Below are positions 1 to 6,484 of a DNA stretch of 10,087 bases, in pieces. Under the pieces are notes generated by a model that ran no database searches, was not told the DNA's origin, and saw only the letters and a program-made list of their open reading frames with translations. The position numbers and the translations under genes were made by a program. The stretch spans positions 7,444-17,530 of the forward strand of contig DFYK01000126.1 in assembly GCA_002383605.1 (NCBI GenBank). Direction: 5' to 3'. The DNA is from Proteiniphilum sp. UBA4084. Its GTDB lineage: Bacteria; Bacteroidota; Bacteroidia; Bacteroidales; Dysgonomonadaceae. Within the stretch, counting starts at the first letter, position 1. The number at the start of each line of letters is the position of its first letter.

Positions 1-1
1 A

Positions 2-874
2 CTATTTCATCCGGTCGAACCCTTCGCCATAGATACCCACCACGTTGCTCTGAGAAATAAACGCATTTTTATCGATCTGTTTCACGAGCCGGAATATAGA
101 GTTGGATTCACTTCGCTTCGCCATCACGAGCAGCACTTTTTGGGGTTGTTTGGTGTACCAGCCGGTTCCCTCGAGCACAGTGCACCCGCGATGCAGCTGC
201 AGGTTGATCTGGGTAGCGATTTCCTCATATCGTGCGGAAAAGATCAGGAACTGCACCGACTGCCTGATACCATTCAACACCCAGTCGACCGAGGTAGCCA
301 TCACCGCGATGATGATGATACCGAAAACAATGGTCTCCACACTCCGGAAGATGACATATGACGAGGCAACGATAACCAGGTCGACCCACAGCATGGTGCG
401 TCCGGGTGTAATATTCCGGTATTTATTGATTACCAGCACAATGATGTCGGTGCCCCCACTGCTACCGTTGACCGACATCACCAGGCCTACTCCGGCACCC
501 GCCACGATAGAGCCAATGAGTCCCGCCATCAGCGGCTCCTCCGTCATGATGGGCGTCCATTGAAAGCTTTCAAACATCCCGATAAAGGCAGTCAGGGATG
601 CCACACCCACGATGGTTTTTACCAGAAACTCCGTACCCAGTATTCTGAAAGAGATCAGCAACAATATCGCGTTCATCACGAAAACCATAATAGACACCGG
701 CCATTCCAACGCGTAATTGATCAGTACAGCCACACCGGTGAGACCTCCCATGACAAAATGATGGGGCATGATAAACTGCGTTACTCCCAGTGCATACATG
801 AAAGTTCCCAGGAATATCGTCAGATAATCTTTCCAGTAAAACTTCTTCAGGCTGAATTCAGGCAATTTTTTCAT
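2..874 (-). CDS. YitT family membrane protein (DUF161 + DUF2179)
   Basis: This is a complete 290-residue protein ending in TAG at the window edge. The first two thirds are hydrophobic, with about six or seven membrane segments between residues 18 and 200. They include glycine-rich turns typical of the family, such as GGLTG (43-47) and NGSSGGTD (136-143). A soluble C-terminal domain (about 215-290) matches DUF2179: it carries HRGCTVLEGTGWYT (228-241), an AFI segment near 271 and the closing IYGEGF (281-286). The architecture and length fit YitT/YqfU-type proteins of the inner membrane, whose substrate or activity is not established; some members are called transporters by inference only. It lies downstream of leuS on the same strand, and from memory leuS followed by a YitT-family gene is a recurrent order in Bacteroidales. 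No Shine-Dalgarno-like motif precedes the ATG. Family assignment is firm; function is unknown. Confidence 0.93.
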   Translation of the reverse strand: MKKLPEFSLKKFYWKDYLTIFLGTFMYALGVTQFIMPHHFVMGGLTGVAVLINYALEWPVSIMVFVMNAILLLISFRILGTEFLVKTIVGVASLTAFIGMFESFQWTPIMTEEPLMAGLIGSIVAGAGVGLVMSVNGSSGGTDIIVLVINKYRNITPGRTMLWVDLVIVASSYVIFRSVETIVFGIIIIAVMATSVDWVLNGIRQSVQFLIFSARYEEIATQINLQLHRGCTVLEGTGWYTKQPQKVLLVMAKRSESNSIFRLVKQIDKNAFISQSNVVGIYGEGFDRMK

Positions 875-881
875 TTAATTA

Positions 882-889
882 CAATGTTA
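882..889 (-). promoter_or_regulatory. Weak -7-like box before the YitT-family gene
   Basis: Read on the minus strand, this site is TAACATTG, one mismatch from the Bacteroidota -7 consensus TAnnTTTG. It ends 7 nt before the ATG at 874. No TTG-like -33 element stands at the usual distance, because that position is occupied by the heptamer repeat. It may be chance, and the gene may instead be read through from leuS. Confidence 0.2.
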
Positions 890-946
890 GCGGTCAGCTT
901 TCAGCTATCAGCGCTCAGCTTTCAGCTATCAGCGGTCAGCTTTTTA
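889..946. repeat. Heptameric tandem repeat (CNNTCAG)n, 21-bp higher-order unit
   Basis: Seven consecutive heptamers of the form CNNTCAG run from 891 to 939: CGGTCAG, CTTTCAG, CTATCAG, CGCTCAG, CTTTCAG, CTATCAG, CGGTCAG. An eighth, degenerate copy (CTTTTTA) follows. The variants recur every three heptamers, giving a 21-bp unit present about 2.7 times (889-909, 910-930, then 931 onward), with one mismatch between the first two copies. An isolated CACTCAG at 962-968 is out of phase. A second short direct repeat, AGCTTTTTA, occurs at 938-946 and 953-961. The array fills the centre of the gap between leuS and the YitT-family gene. It has no strong hairpin potential, because TCAGC occurs in one orientation only. 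No function can be read from it. Confidence 0.9.
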
Positions 947-1009
947 GGAACAAGCTTTTTACACTCAGCGGTTTACTAGTTATTGTTACATTAGCATATT
1001 GGCAAATTA

Positions 1010-3763
1010 TTATACCACCACGTTGACAATTTTTTTCGGTACGATGATGACCTTTTTCGGTGTTTTGCCCTCCAGCCACTTTTGCGACTGGGGATGTTCC
1101 AGCACCGTTTTTTCTATCTCTTCATTGGCTGCGTCTGCAGCAAACTCGAGGATGAAGCGCGATTTCCCGTTGAAAGAGATGGCATACGGGAACGCATCTT
1201 CCTTCAGATACTCCTCGTTGCACACAGGCCACGCAGCATCACAGACAGAGGTCTCACTCCCCAGCGCATGCCACAACTCTTCCGCAAGGTGAGGCGCAAA
1301 AGGTGCCAGGCAGACCGTCAGATCACGCAAAACCTCTCTTTCCCGGCATGAGAGTGCCGTCAGTTCGTTCAGGCAAATCATGAAAGCGGAGACCGAGGTG
1401 TTAAAAGAAAAATTTTCAATATCGTACGTCACCTTTTTGATCAGTTTGTGCAACGACTTCAAAGCTTCCTTTGCAGGTTCGTCGTCGGTCACCGCCAGCA
1501 TGTCCTCCCTGTAAAACAGGTTCCACACCTTGCGCAGGAAGCGGTGCACGCCGTCTATTCCGTTGGTGTCCCACGGCTTGGATTGCTCCAGCGGTCCCAA
1601 AAACATCTCGTAAAGGCGGAGCGTATCGGCACCATATTTTTCGACAATGTCATCGGGGTTGACCACGTTGTACATCGATTTCGACATCTTTTCCACGGCC
1701 CACCCGCACACATATTTACCATCCTCCAGGATAAACTCGGCTGTTTGATACTCGGGGCTCCATTGTCTGAAAGCATCCAGGTCGAGCAGATCGTTGTGTA
1801 CGATGTTCACATCCACATGAATGGGAGTCACATCATATTGTTCCCTGAGGTTATACGATACAAACGTATTGGACCCTTTGATGCGGTACACGAAGTTGCT
1901 GCGTCCCTGGATCATGCCCTGGTTCACCAGCTTCTTAAAAGGCTCCTCTTCGCAGGAAACGCCCAGGTCGAACAGAAATTTATTCCAGAAGCGACTGTAA
2001 ACAAGGTGTCCCGTGGCATGCTCAGTACCACCGATGTAAAGATCCACATCACGCCAGTAGGTGTTTGCCTTCTCCGACACCAGTACCTCGTTATTGTGCG
2101 GGTCCATGTAGCGCAGGTAGTAGGCCGACGAGCCGGCAAAACCGGGCATGGTATTCAGTTCGAGGGGATAGCCTTCCTTCGTCTGCCAGTTTTGGGCCCT
2201 TCCCAGCGGCGGTTCACCCGTTTCGGTGGGCAGAAACTTATCCACTTCGGGGAGCTCCAGCGGCAGCTCTCTTTCATCGAGCGTATAGGGCATCTCGCCC
2301 TTGTAATAGATAGGGAACGGCTCACCCCAGTAGCGCTGCCGTGAAAAGATGGCATCGCGCAGGCGGTAATTGATCTTGCGGTATCCCAATCCCCTTTTCT
2401 CCACCTCGTCGATGGCCGCCGGAATGGCCTGCTTCACTGTCATGCCATTCAGGAAGCCGGAGTTGACCATAATGCCTTCTTTCGCATCGAAGCTCTCTTC
2501 CGAGATGTCACATCCTTTAATAAGGGGGATGACGGGCAGATTAAAATGACGGGCGAAGGCGTAGTCGCGACTGTCATGCGCCGGCACGGCCATGATGGCA
2601 CCCGTACCGTATCCCGCCAGCACGTAATCGGATATCCATATGGGAAGCTGCTCTCCCGTGAATGGATGGGTAGCATGGGAACCGGAGAAGACGCCGGTCA
2701 CTGTTTTATCGGCCATGCGTTCACGCTCCGTCTTTTTCTTTGTTTTGGCAATGTAGGCATTCACTGCGTCGCGCTGCTCATCGGTGGTAAGCTGTTCCAC
2801 CAGCTCACTCTCGGGAGCAAGCACCATGAAAGTTACACCGAAGATGGTATCGGCACGGGTGGTGAAGATATCAAAAGTTATCTTTTCTGAAGTCTGGAAG
2901 TGCATAACCGCCCCTTCACTGCGACCGATCCAGTTGCGCTGTGTCTCCTTGAGCGAGTCGCTCCAGGCAATCTTGTCGAGTCCCTCCAGCAGGCGCTGGG
3001 CATAGGCTGAAACGCGCAAGCACCATTGACGCATCTTGCGTTGCTCTACCGGGTAACCTCCCCGGATGGAGAGACCTTCGCTCACCTCGTCGTTGGCAAG
3101 CACGGTACCCAGCTGTGGACACCAGTTTACCACGGTGTCACCCAGATAGGCTATGCGGTAGTTCATCAGCAACTCCTGCTGTTCTTTTTCTGTCTTGCTG
3201 TTCCACTCTTCAGCGGTGAATGTCATCGGCTCGGTGCACGCCACATCCAGTCCGGCAGTACCCTGTTGGGAAAACACTTCTGCCAGCTCCGTGATGGGAC
3301 GGGCCTGTTGCGCCTGGTTGCAATAATAGGAATGGAACATGCGGATGAACGCCCACTGTGTCCACTTATAATAATCAGGGTCACAGGTACGTACCTCACG
3401 GCTCCAGTCATATGAAAATCCGATCTTATCGAGTTGCTCCCGGTAGCGGTTGATGTTGTTCTCGGTGGTGATGGCGGGATGCTGGCCGGTTTGTATGGCG
3501 TATTGTTCTGCAGGAAGTCCGTAAGCATCATAGCCCATGGGATGGAGTACGTTAAATCCCTGTAGTCGTTTGTATCGCGAAAAGATATCCGAAGCGATAT
3601 ACCCGAGGGGATGTCCCACATGCAGTCCTGCTCCCGAAGGATAAGGGAACATGTCGAGCACGTAATATTTGGGCTTTGCACTCTCTTCCGTTACCTTGTA
3701 GGTTTGATGGTCGACCCAGTATTGCTGCCACCTTTTTTCTATTTCTCTGAAATTATAATCCAT
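1010..3763 (-). CDS. leuS: Leucyl-tRNA synthetase
   Basis: This cytoplasmic class I aminoacyl-tRNA synthetase charges tRNA-Leu with leucine using ATP. The 917-residue protein is full length for Bacteroidota LeuS. The HIGH-type motif is HVGH (48-51), preceded by MFPYPSGAGL. The CP1 editing domain is recognisable by TTRADTIFG (301-309) and the GTGAIMAVPAHDSRD stretch, with its editing-site aspartate at about 397. KMSKS is intact at 692-696 and is followed by NVVNPDD and KYGADTLRLYEMF. An anticodon-binding domain (about 740-860) and a small C-terminal domain ending VNVVV complete the enzyme. The segment 624-691 before KMSKS differs from the E. coli enzyme and resembles what I recall of Bacteroides LeuS. 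The ATG at 3763 is supported by a GGAG motif 7 nt upstream. The gene starts 39 bp after the acyl-CoA ligase stop and has its own -7 box in that gap. Confidence 0.98.
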   Translation of the reverse strand: MDYNFREIEKRWQQYWVDHQTYKVTEESAKPKYYVLDMFPYPSGAGLHVGHPLGYIASDIFSRYKRLQGFNVLHPMGYDAYGLPAEQYAIQTGQHPAITTENNINRYREQLDKIGFSYDWSREVRTCDPDYYKWTQWAFIRMFHSYYCNQAQQARPITELAEVFSQQGTAGLDVACTEPMTFTAEEWNSKTEKEQQELLMNYRIAYLGDTVVNWCPQLGTVLANDEVSEGLSIRGGYPVEQRKMRQWCLRVSAYAQRLLEGLDKIAWSDSLKETQRNWIGRSEGAVMHFQTSEKITFDIFTTRADTIFGVTFMVLAPESELVEQLTTDEQRDAVNAYIAKTKKKTERERMADKTVTGVFSGSHATHPFTGEQLPIWISDYVLAGYGTGAIMAVPAHDSRDYAFARHFNLPVIPLIKGCDISEESFDAKEGIMVNSGFLNGMTVKQAIPAAIDEVEKRGLGYRKINYRLRDAIFSRQRYWGEPFPIYYKGEMPYTLDERELPLELPEVDKFLPTETGEPPLGRAQNWQTKEGYPLELNTMPGFAGSSAYYLRYMDPHNNEVLVSEKANTYWRDVDLYIGGTEHATGHLVYSRFWNKFLFDLGVSCEEEPFKKLVNQGMIQGRSNFVYRIKGSNTFVSYNLREQYDVTPIHVDVNIVHNDLLDLDAFRQWSPEYQTAEFILEDGKYVCGWAVEKMSKSMYNVVNPDDIVEKYGADTLRLYEMFLGPLEQSKPWDTNGIDGVHRFLRKVWNLFYREDMLAVTDDEPAKEALKSLHKLIKKVTYDIENFSFNTSVSAFMICLNELTALSCREREVLRDLTVCLAPFAPHLAEELWHALGSETSVCDAAWPVCNEEYLKEDAFPYAISFNGKSRFILEFAADAANEEIEKTVLEHPQSQKWLEGKTPKKVIIVPKKIVNVVV

Positions 3764-3770
3764 GCCTTTA

Positions 3771-3774
3771 CTCC
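3771..3774 (-). promoter_or_regulatory. Shine-Dalgarno-like site of leuS
   Basis: The minus strand reads GGAG, then a 7-nt spacer, then the ATG at 3763. This is a well-placed ribosome binding site in a phylum where such motifs are usually weak or absent. It supports the chosen start. Confidence 0.55.
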
Positions 3775-3789
3775 ATTAAAAAAACGGTG

Positions 3790-3797
3790 CAAAGATA
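3790..3797 (-). promoter_or_regulatory. Putative -7 promoter box of leuS
   Basis: The minus strand reads TATCTTTG followed by C, an exact match to the Bacteroidota TAnnTTTG element, 26 nt from the leuS ATG. The nearest TTG-type -33 candidate (3823-3825, inside the ligase gene) has a 25-bp spacer, longer than the usual 19-21. The -7 box is good but the -33 element is weak. It would give leuS a promoter independent of the upstream ligase. Confidence 0.5.
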
Positions 3798-3802
3798 ATG
3801 AT

Positions 3803-5608
3803 TTAATATGAATACATCCTGTCAATCACGTCGGCATATTTTTCCAGGATCACCTTCCTGCGCAATTTTAAGGTATTGGTCAGTTCTCCGTTTTCCACGC
3901 TGAACGGGTTCGGTAGCAGTGTAATTTTCTTGATCTTTTCGTAGGAAGTAAATTGCGATTGCAGCAGCTCAATGCGGCCGAAGATTAAGTTGTGAATGTC
4001 TGGGTTGCCGACCAGCGCTTCCTTGGTTTCAAAAGCGATCTTTTGTTCCTGTGCATAAGCCACCAGGGTTTCAAAATTGGGAACAATCAGTGCACTGACG
4101 AACTTACGGTCATCTCCGATCACTGCCACCTGTTCAATGAATTTATCTTCCGAAATACGGGTTTCAATCATTTGCGGAGCAATATATTTGCCGTTGGAAG
4201 TCTTGTAAAGGTCTTTGATGCGCTCTGTGAGAATGATCTCATTGTCATCGGTCAGTGAGCCGGCATCACCGGTTCTGAAAAAACCATCTTCGGTAAAGGC
4301 GGCCGCGTTCGCTTCCGGTTTTTTATAATAACCAGCCATCACGGTATCACCTTTCACCAGGATCTCATTGTTCTCACCGATCTTCACCTCCACGTCCGGC
4401 ATCACCTTTCCCACCGTACCAATCCGAAATCCGGTCATGGGAAAGCAGCTCACCGTGGCGGTTGTTTCGGTAAGGCCATAACCATAAATAAGGTGTATAT
4501 CAATCGACCGCATAAAAGTATTGATCGTGTCAGAAAGGGGCGCTCCCGCCACAGGAAAAAAGTTTCCTCTTTCAATTCCGACGATCCGTTTGATCAGATG
4601 AAAGACGGTATGCCGGTAAAGATAAAACTTTATGCGATTACCCAGCGGGGCTCTTTTTCCCTCGTTTACATAATCCAGGTTATGGCGACGCCCTGTCCTC
4701 ACCGCATCATTGAACAACCATTTTGTGATGCCGGAAGCGCTGTCTATATTATCTTTCACACCATCGTACACCTTCTCCCAAAAGCGTGGCACGTTGCTCA
4801 TCAATGTAGGCCGCACCTGCTTGAGGGTTTTCCGTATCTCACTCGGGTCTCTGTTTACAGCAACGGTAATACCCTTGTGCAGACAGTAATAGGTCCATGC
4901 CTTTTCAAAAATATGGGTCAACGGCAAAAAACACATGGAGAGATCCTTCTCAGAGAGGTTCTGAAGTCGCATGTCGTGTATGCGACAGGCTTTGATATAA
5001 TTGGCATGGGTGAGCATCACGCCTTTGGGCTCACCTGTTGTTCCGGAAGTGTAAATAATGGTAGCAAGATCACTCTCTTTTAATTGTTTCAGCCTTGAAT
5101 TTACCAATGCCATCGATTCCGAATTGTCTCCGGTTGTAATAAAATCATCGAAGAAAACCGACGTCTGATCATCGGGTTTGAGCACCACTTTCGGATCAAA
5201 AATAATCAGCTTCTCCAATACGGGCAGCTCCTGCTGCACCTTATAGGCATTATTATACTGAAACTGTTCACCCACGAACAGCAGTCGGATGTTCGCGTCC
5301 TGGACGATATAACTGACCTGCATGGGCGAGGCAGTCGCATACATGGGTACCATGACCGCCTTGTTGGCATAGGCGGCAAAATCGGTGATCAGATATTTAT
5401 CCATGTTCTGAGCATAAATACCCACGTTGTCGTCGGGCTGCAATCCTATCTCAGCCATTGCCTGCGCTACTTTCATGATTTTATCGGCAAAACTCTTCCA
5501 TGAAAGATCGAGCCATTCTCCGGATGGCGACTGATATTTGAGCGCTGTTTTGTATTTCAACGTCAATGCTTGTTTGTGGACAAGTTCTCCAAGGTGATGG
5601 TAATTCAT
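3803..5608 (-). CDS. Long-chain fatty acid--CoA ligase (AMP-forming)
   Basis: This ANL-superfamily enzyme activates a fatty acid to acyl-AMP and then to acyl-CoA, feeding phospholipid synthesis or degradation. The 601-residue protein carries the family motifs in order: P-loop-like YTSGTTGEPKG (186-196), PLTHIFEK (229-236), VAGAPLS (353-359), YGYGLTETTA (375-384), the TGD aspartate motif (446-448), the hinge region with ERIKDLYKTSNGKYIAP (462-478), and a C-terminal NGELTNTLKLRRK (573-585) that holds the probable adenylation lysine at 581. Length and motif spacing fit the eukaryote-like FAA1/ACSL branch common in Bacteroidota. Chain-length preference cannot be read. No signal peptide is seen, so it is probably cytosolic or peripherally membrane-bound. 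It is the first gene of the minus-strand block, and its start has an AGGA motif 5 nt upstream. Confidence 0.95.
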   Translation of the reverse strand: MNYHHLGELVHKQALTLKYKTALKYQSPSGEWLDLSWKSFADKIMKVAQAMAEIGLQPDDNVGIYAQNMDKYLITDFAAYANKAVMVPMYATASPMQVSYIVQDANIRLLFVGEQFQYNNAYKVQQELPVLEKLIIFDPKVVLKPDDQTSVFFDDFITTGDNSESMALVNSRLKQLKESDLATIIYTSGTTGEPKGVMLTHANYIKACRIHDMRLQNLSEKDLSMCFLPLTHIFEKAWTYYCLHKGITVAVNRDPSEIRKTLKQVRPTLMSNVPRFWEKVYDGVKDNIDSASGITKWLFNDAVRTGRRHNLDYVNEGKRAPLGNRIKFYLYRHTVFHLIKRIVGIERGNFFPVAGAPLSDTINTFMRSIDIHLIYGYGLTETTATVSCFPMTGFRIGTVGKVMPDVEVKIGENNEILVKGDTVMAGYYKKPEANAAAFTEDGFFRTGDAGSLTDDNEIILTERIKDLYKTSNGKYIAPQMIETRISEDKFIEQVAVIGDDRKFVSALIVPNFETLVAYAQEQKIAFETKEALVGNPDIHNLIFGRIELLQSQFTSYEKIKKITLLPNPFSVENGELTNTLKLRRKVILEKYADVIDRMYSY

Positions 5609-5613
5609 ATAAA

Positions 5614-5617
5614 TCCT
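5614..5617 (-). promoter_or_regulatory. Shine-Dalgarno-like site of the acyl-CoA ligase
   Basis: The minus strand reads AGGA with 5 nt to the ATG at 5608. The motif is short but correctly spaced, and it supports this start codon. Confidence 0.4.
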
Positions 5618-5627
5618 ATTATTTGCT

Positions 5628-5635
5628 CAAATTTA
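5628..5635 (-). promoter_or_regulatory. Putative -7 promoter box of the acyl-CoA ligase
   Basis: The minus strand reads TAAATTTG, matching TAnnTTTG, 19 nt from the ATG at 5608. The expected -33 position falls in the T8-G-A7 tract and has no TTG, so only the -7 half is convincing. Confidence 0.45.
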
Positions 5636-5775
5636 CACTTTCTTTCGGATTTTTTTTGAAAAAAACTTTATTTTTGTCGTTTTGAAGTTTCTTTGTGGTT
5701 TTTTCAGGTGTAATATATCCACTTAACATTCTATGAACGCGCTGGTTAATTAACTACACTTAACTTGTTTTTTCA

Positions 5776-5805
5776 TTGAAAAATAAAACATTGCATTTAT
5801 CTTTG
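5776..5805 (+). promoter_or_regulatory. Putative promoter of the DUF4294 gene
   Basis: TTG at 5776-5778 and TATCTTTG at 5798-5805 are separated by exactly 19 bp, the classic Bacteroidota -33/-7 arrangement. The -7 box ends one base before the ATG at 5807. Transcription would therefore start at or just inside that ATG, which favours initiation at the second in-frame ATG at 5813 on a leaderless or nearly leaderless mRNA. Confidence 0.6.
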
Positions 5806-5806
5806 C

Positions 5807-6457
5807 ATGGTTATGGAAAGACTTATCCACATAGTTATTGTCTTTTGTCTGGTGCTCTTATCTCCTGTAGCGAAAGCGCAGAGATACTATGCGGCCAACA
5901 ATACCCCCGAGACAAACGGCCCTGTCTCCACCCTGTTTTTAATGCCGAACGTATATCCGGCAGTGATTATGGAGGGTGATACCATCGCCTGCATGTGGCT
6001 CTCCGATTTCATCAAATATTCTCCCATCTCCTTTCGCAGCTCCAAGGACCGGACTGCTTATACCAGATTAATCCGCGATGTAAAAAAAACACTTCCTTAT
6101 GCCAAGGAGATTGCCGGCATCATCACCGAGACCTATGAATACATGGAGACCCTTCCCGATGACAAAGCACGGCAGAAGCACCTGAATAAGATGGAGAAAT
6201 ATCTGATGGACGCCTACACCCCCAAAATGAAGAAACTTACCCGTTCGCAGGGACAGTTGCTGATGAAACTGGTCGACAGGGAAACCAACTCCTCTTCCTA
6301 TCACATCATCGATGCCTTTATGGGAAGTTTTACGGCATGGTCCTATAATATCTTTGCCGGATTATTCGGAAACAACCTGAAAACAAGATACAATCCTTAC
6401 GGTGAAGATCGCGTGACCGAACGGGTATGTGTTCTCGTGGAACAAGGTGTTGTTTGA
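5807..6457 (+). CDS. DUF4294 domain protein, exported
   Basis: This 216-residue protein begins with a signal peptide: a hydrophobic stretch (about 8-19) and a type I cleavage site AKA before QRYY at 25, so the mature protein should be periplasmic. The body matches DUF4294: GDTI (57-60), YTRLIRDVKKTLPYAK (85-100), a charged helical middle (110-145), KKLTRSQGQLLMKLVDRET (142-160), SSYHIIDAFMGSFTAW (163-178) and LFGNNLKTRYNP (186-197). A short tail of about 18 residues follows the usual end of the domain. No enzyme motif is visible and the family role is unknown to me. The charged, regularly spaced K/R/E pattern suggests a mostly helical fold (inference). The start could be 5807 or 5813: the -7 box touching 5807 makes 5813 more likely, and both keep the signal peptide. 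There is no Shine-Dalgarno-like motif. Confidence 0.85.
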   Translation: MVMERLIHIVIVFCLVLLSPVAKAQRYYAANNTPETNGPVSTLFLMPNVYPAVIMEGDTIACMWLSDFIKYSPISFRSSKDRTAYTRLIRDVKKTLPYAKEIAGIITETYEYMETLPDDKARQKHLNKMEKYLMDAYTPKMKKLTRSQGQLLMKLVDRETNSSSYHIIDAFMGSFTAWSYNIFAGLFGNNLKTRYNPYGEDRVTERVCVLVEQGVV

Positions 6458-6466
6458 TTTTTTTAT

Positions 6467-6474
6467 TACCTTTG
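6467..6474 (+). promoter_or_regulatory. Putative -7 promoter box of the SulP gene
   Basis: TACCTTTG followed by C matches the TAnnTTTG consensus exactly and lies in the 27-bp gap after the DUF4294 stop. It ends 10 nt before the ATG at 6485. The nearest TTG (6450-6452) gives a spacer of only 14 bp, so the -33 half is poor. If active, it gives the transporter and the ygiQ-like gene their own transcript with a leader of only a few bases. Confidence 0.5.
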
Positions 6475-6484
6475 CATCGTTTTT

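Larger units (their letters stand above)
5609..5806. other. Divergent intergenic region with both block promoters
   Basis: This AT-rich 198-bp stretch separates the minus-strand and plus-strand blocks. It contains a T8-G-A7 tract (5650-5665), self-complementary and a candidate for bent DNA, just upstream of the ligase -7 box. A second plus-strand TATTTTTG box (5669-5676) has no suitably spaced -33 partner. A perfect 10-bp palindrome GTTAATTAAC lies at 5745-5754, and the octamer CACTTAAC is directly repeated at 5720-5727 and 5757-5764 on either side of the palindrome. No RNA gene or convincing small ORF was found; a six-codon ATG frame at 5733 is not credible. Confidence 0.6.

Noticed and set aside
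889..946. Heptamer repeat as a CRISPR array or REP element
   Set aside because: There are no spacers between units, the unit is only 7 or 21 bp, and it lacks the palindromic stem of REP elements.
560..979. A 139-codon plus-strand frame spanning the YitT-family start and the repeat
   Set aside because: Its C-terminal SFQLSALSFQLSA-like part is just the heptamer repeat translated, and the rest is antisense to the YitT-family gene. There is no start signal.
1448..2344. A 298-codon open frame on the plus strand opposite leuS
   Set aside because: It lies wholly antisense to leuS, whose motifs (HVGH, TTRAD, HDSRD, KMSKS) are intact. The translation has no recognisable domain, and the open frame is explained by codon bias of the real gene.
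5650..5665. T8-G-A7 tract as an intrinsic terminator
   Set aside because: It lies between two divergent starts, so neither block needs termination there, and the stem would be A:T only with a one-base loop.
5669..5676. TATTTTTG as an upstream promoter for the plus-strand block
   Set aside because: No TTG-type -33 element lies 17-23 bp upstream, and the surrounding T-rich DNA makes chance matches likely. A better-spaced promoter exists at 5776-5805.
5733..5753. Six-codon ATG frame in the divergent region as a leader peptide
   Set aside because: It is too short, has no attenuator-like hairpins and no meaningful codon run.
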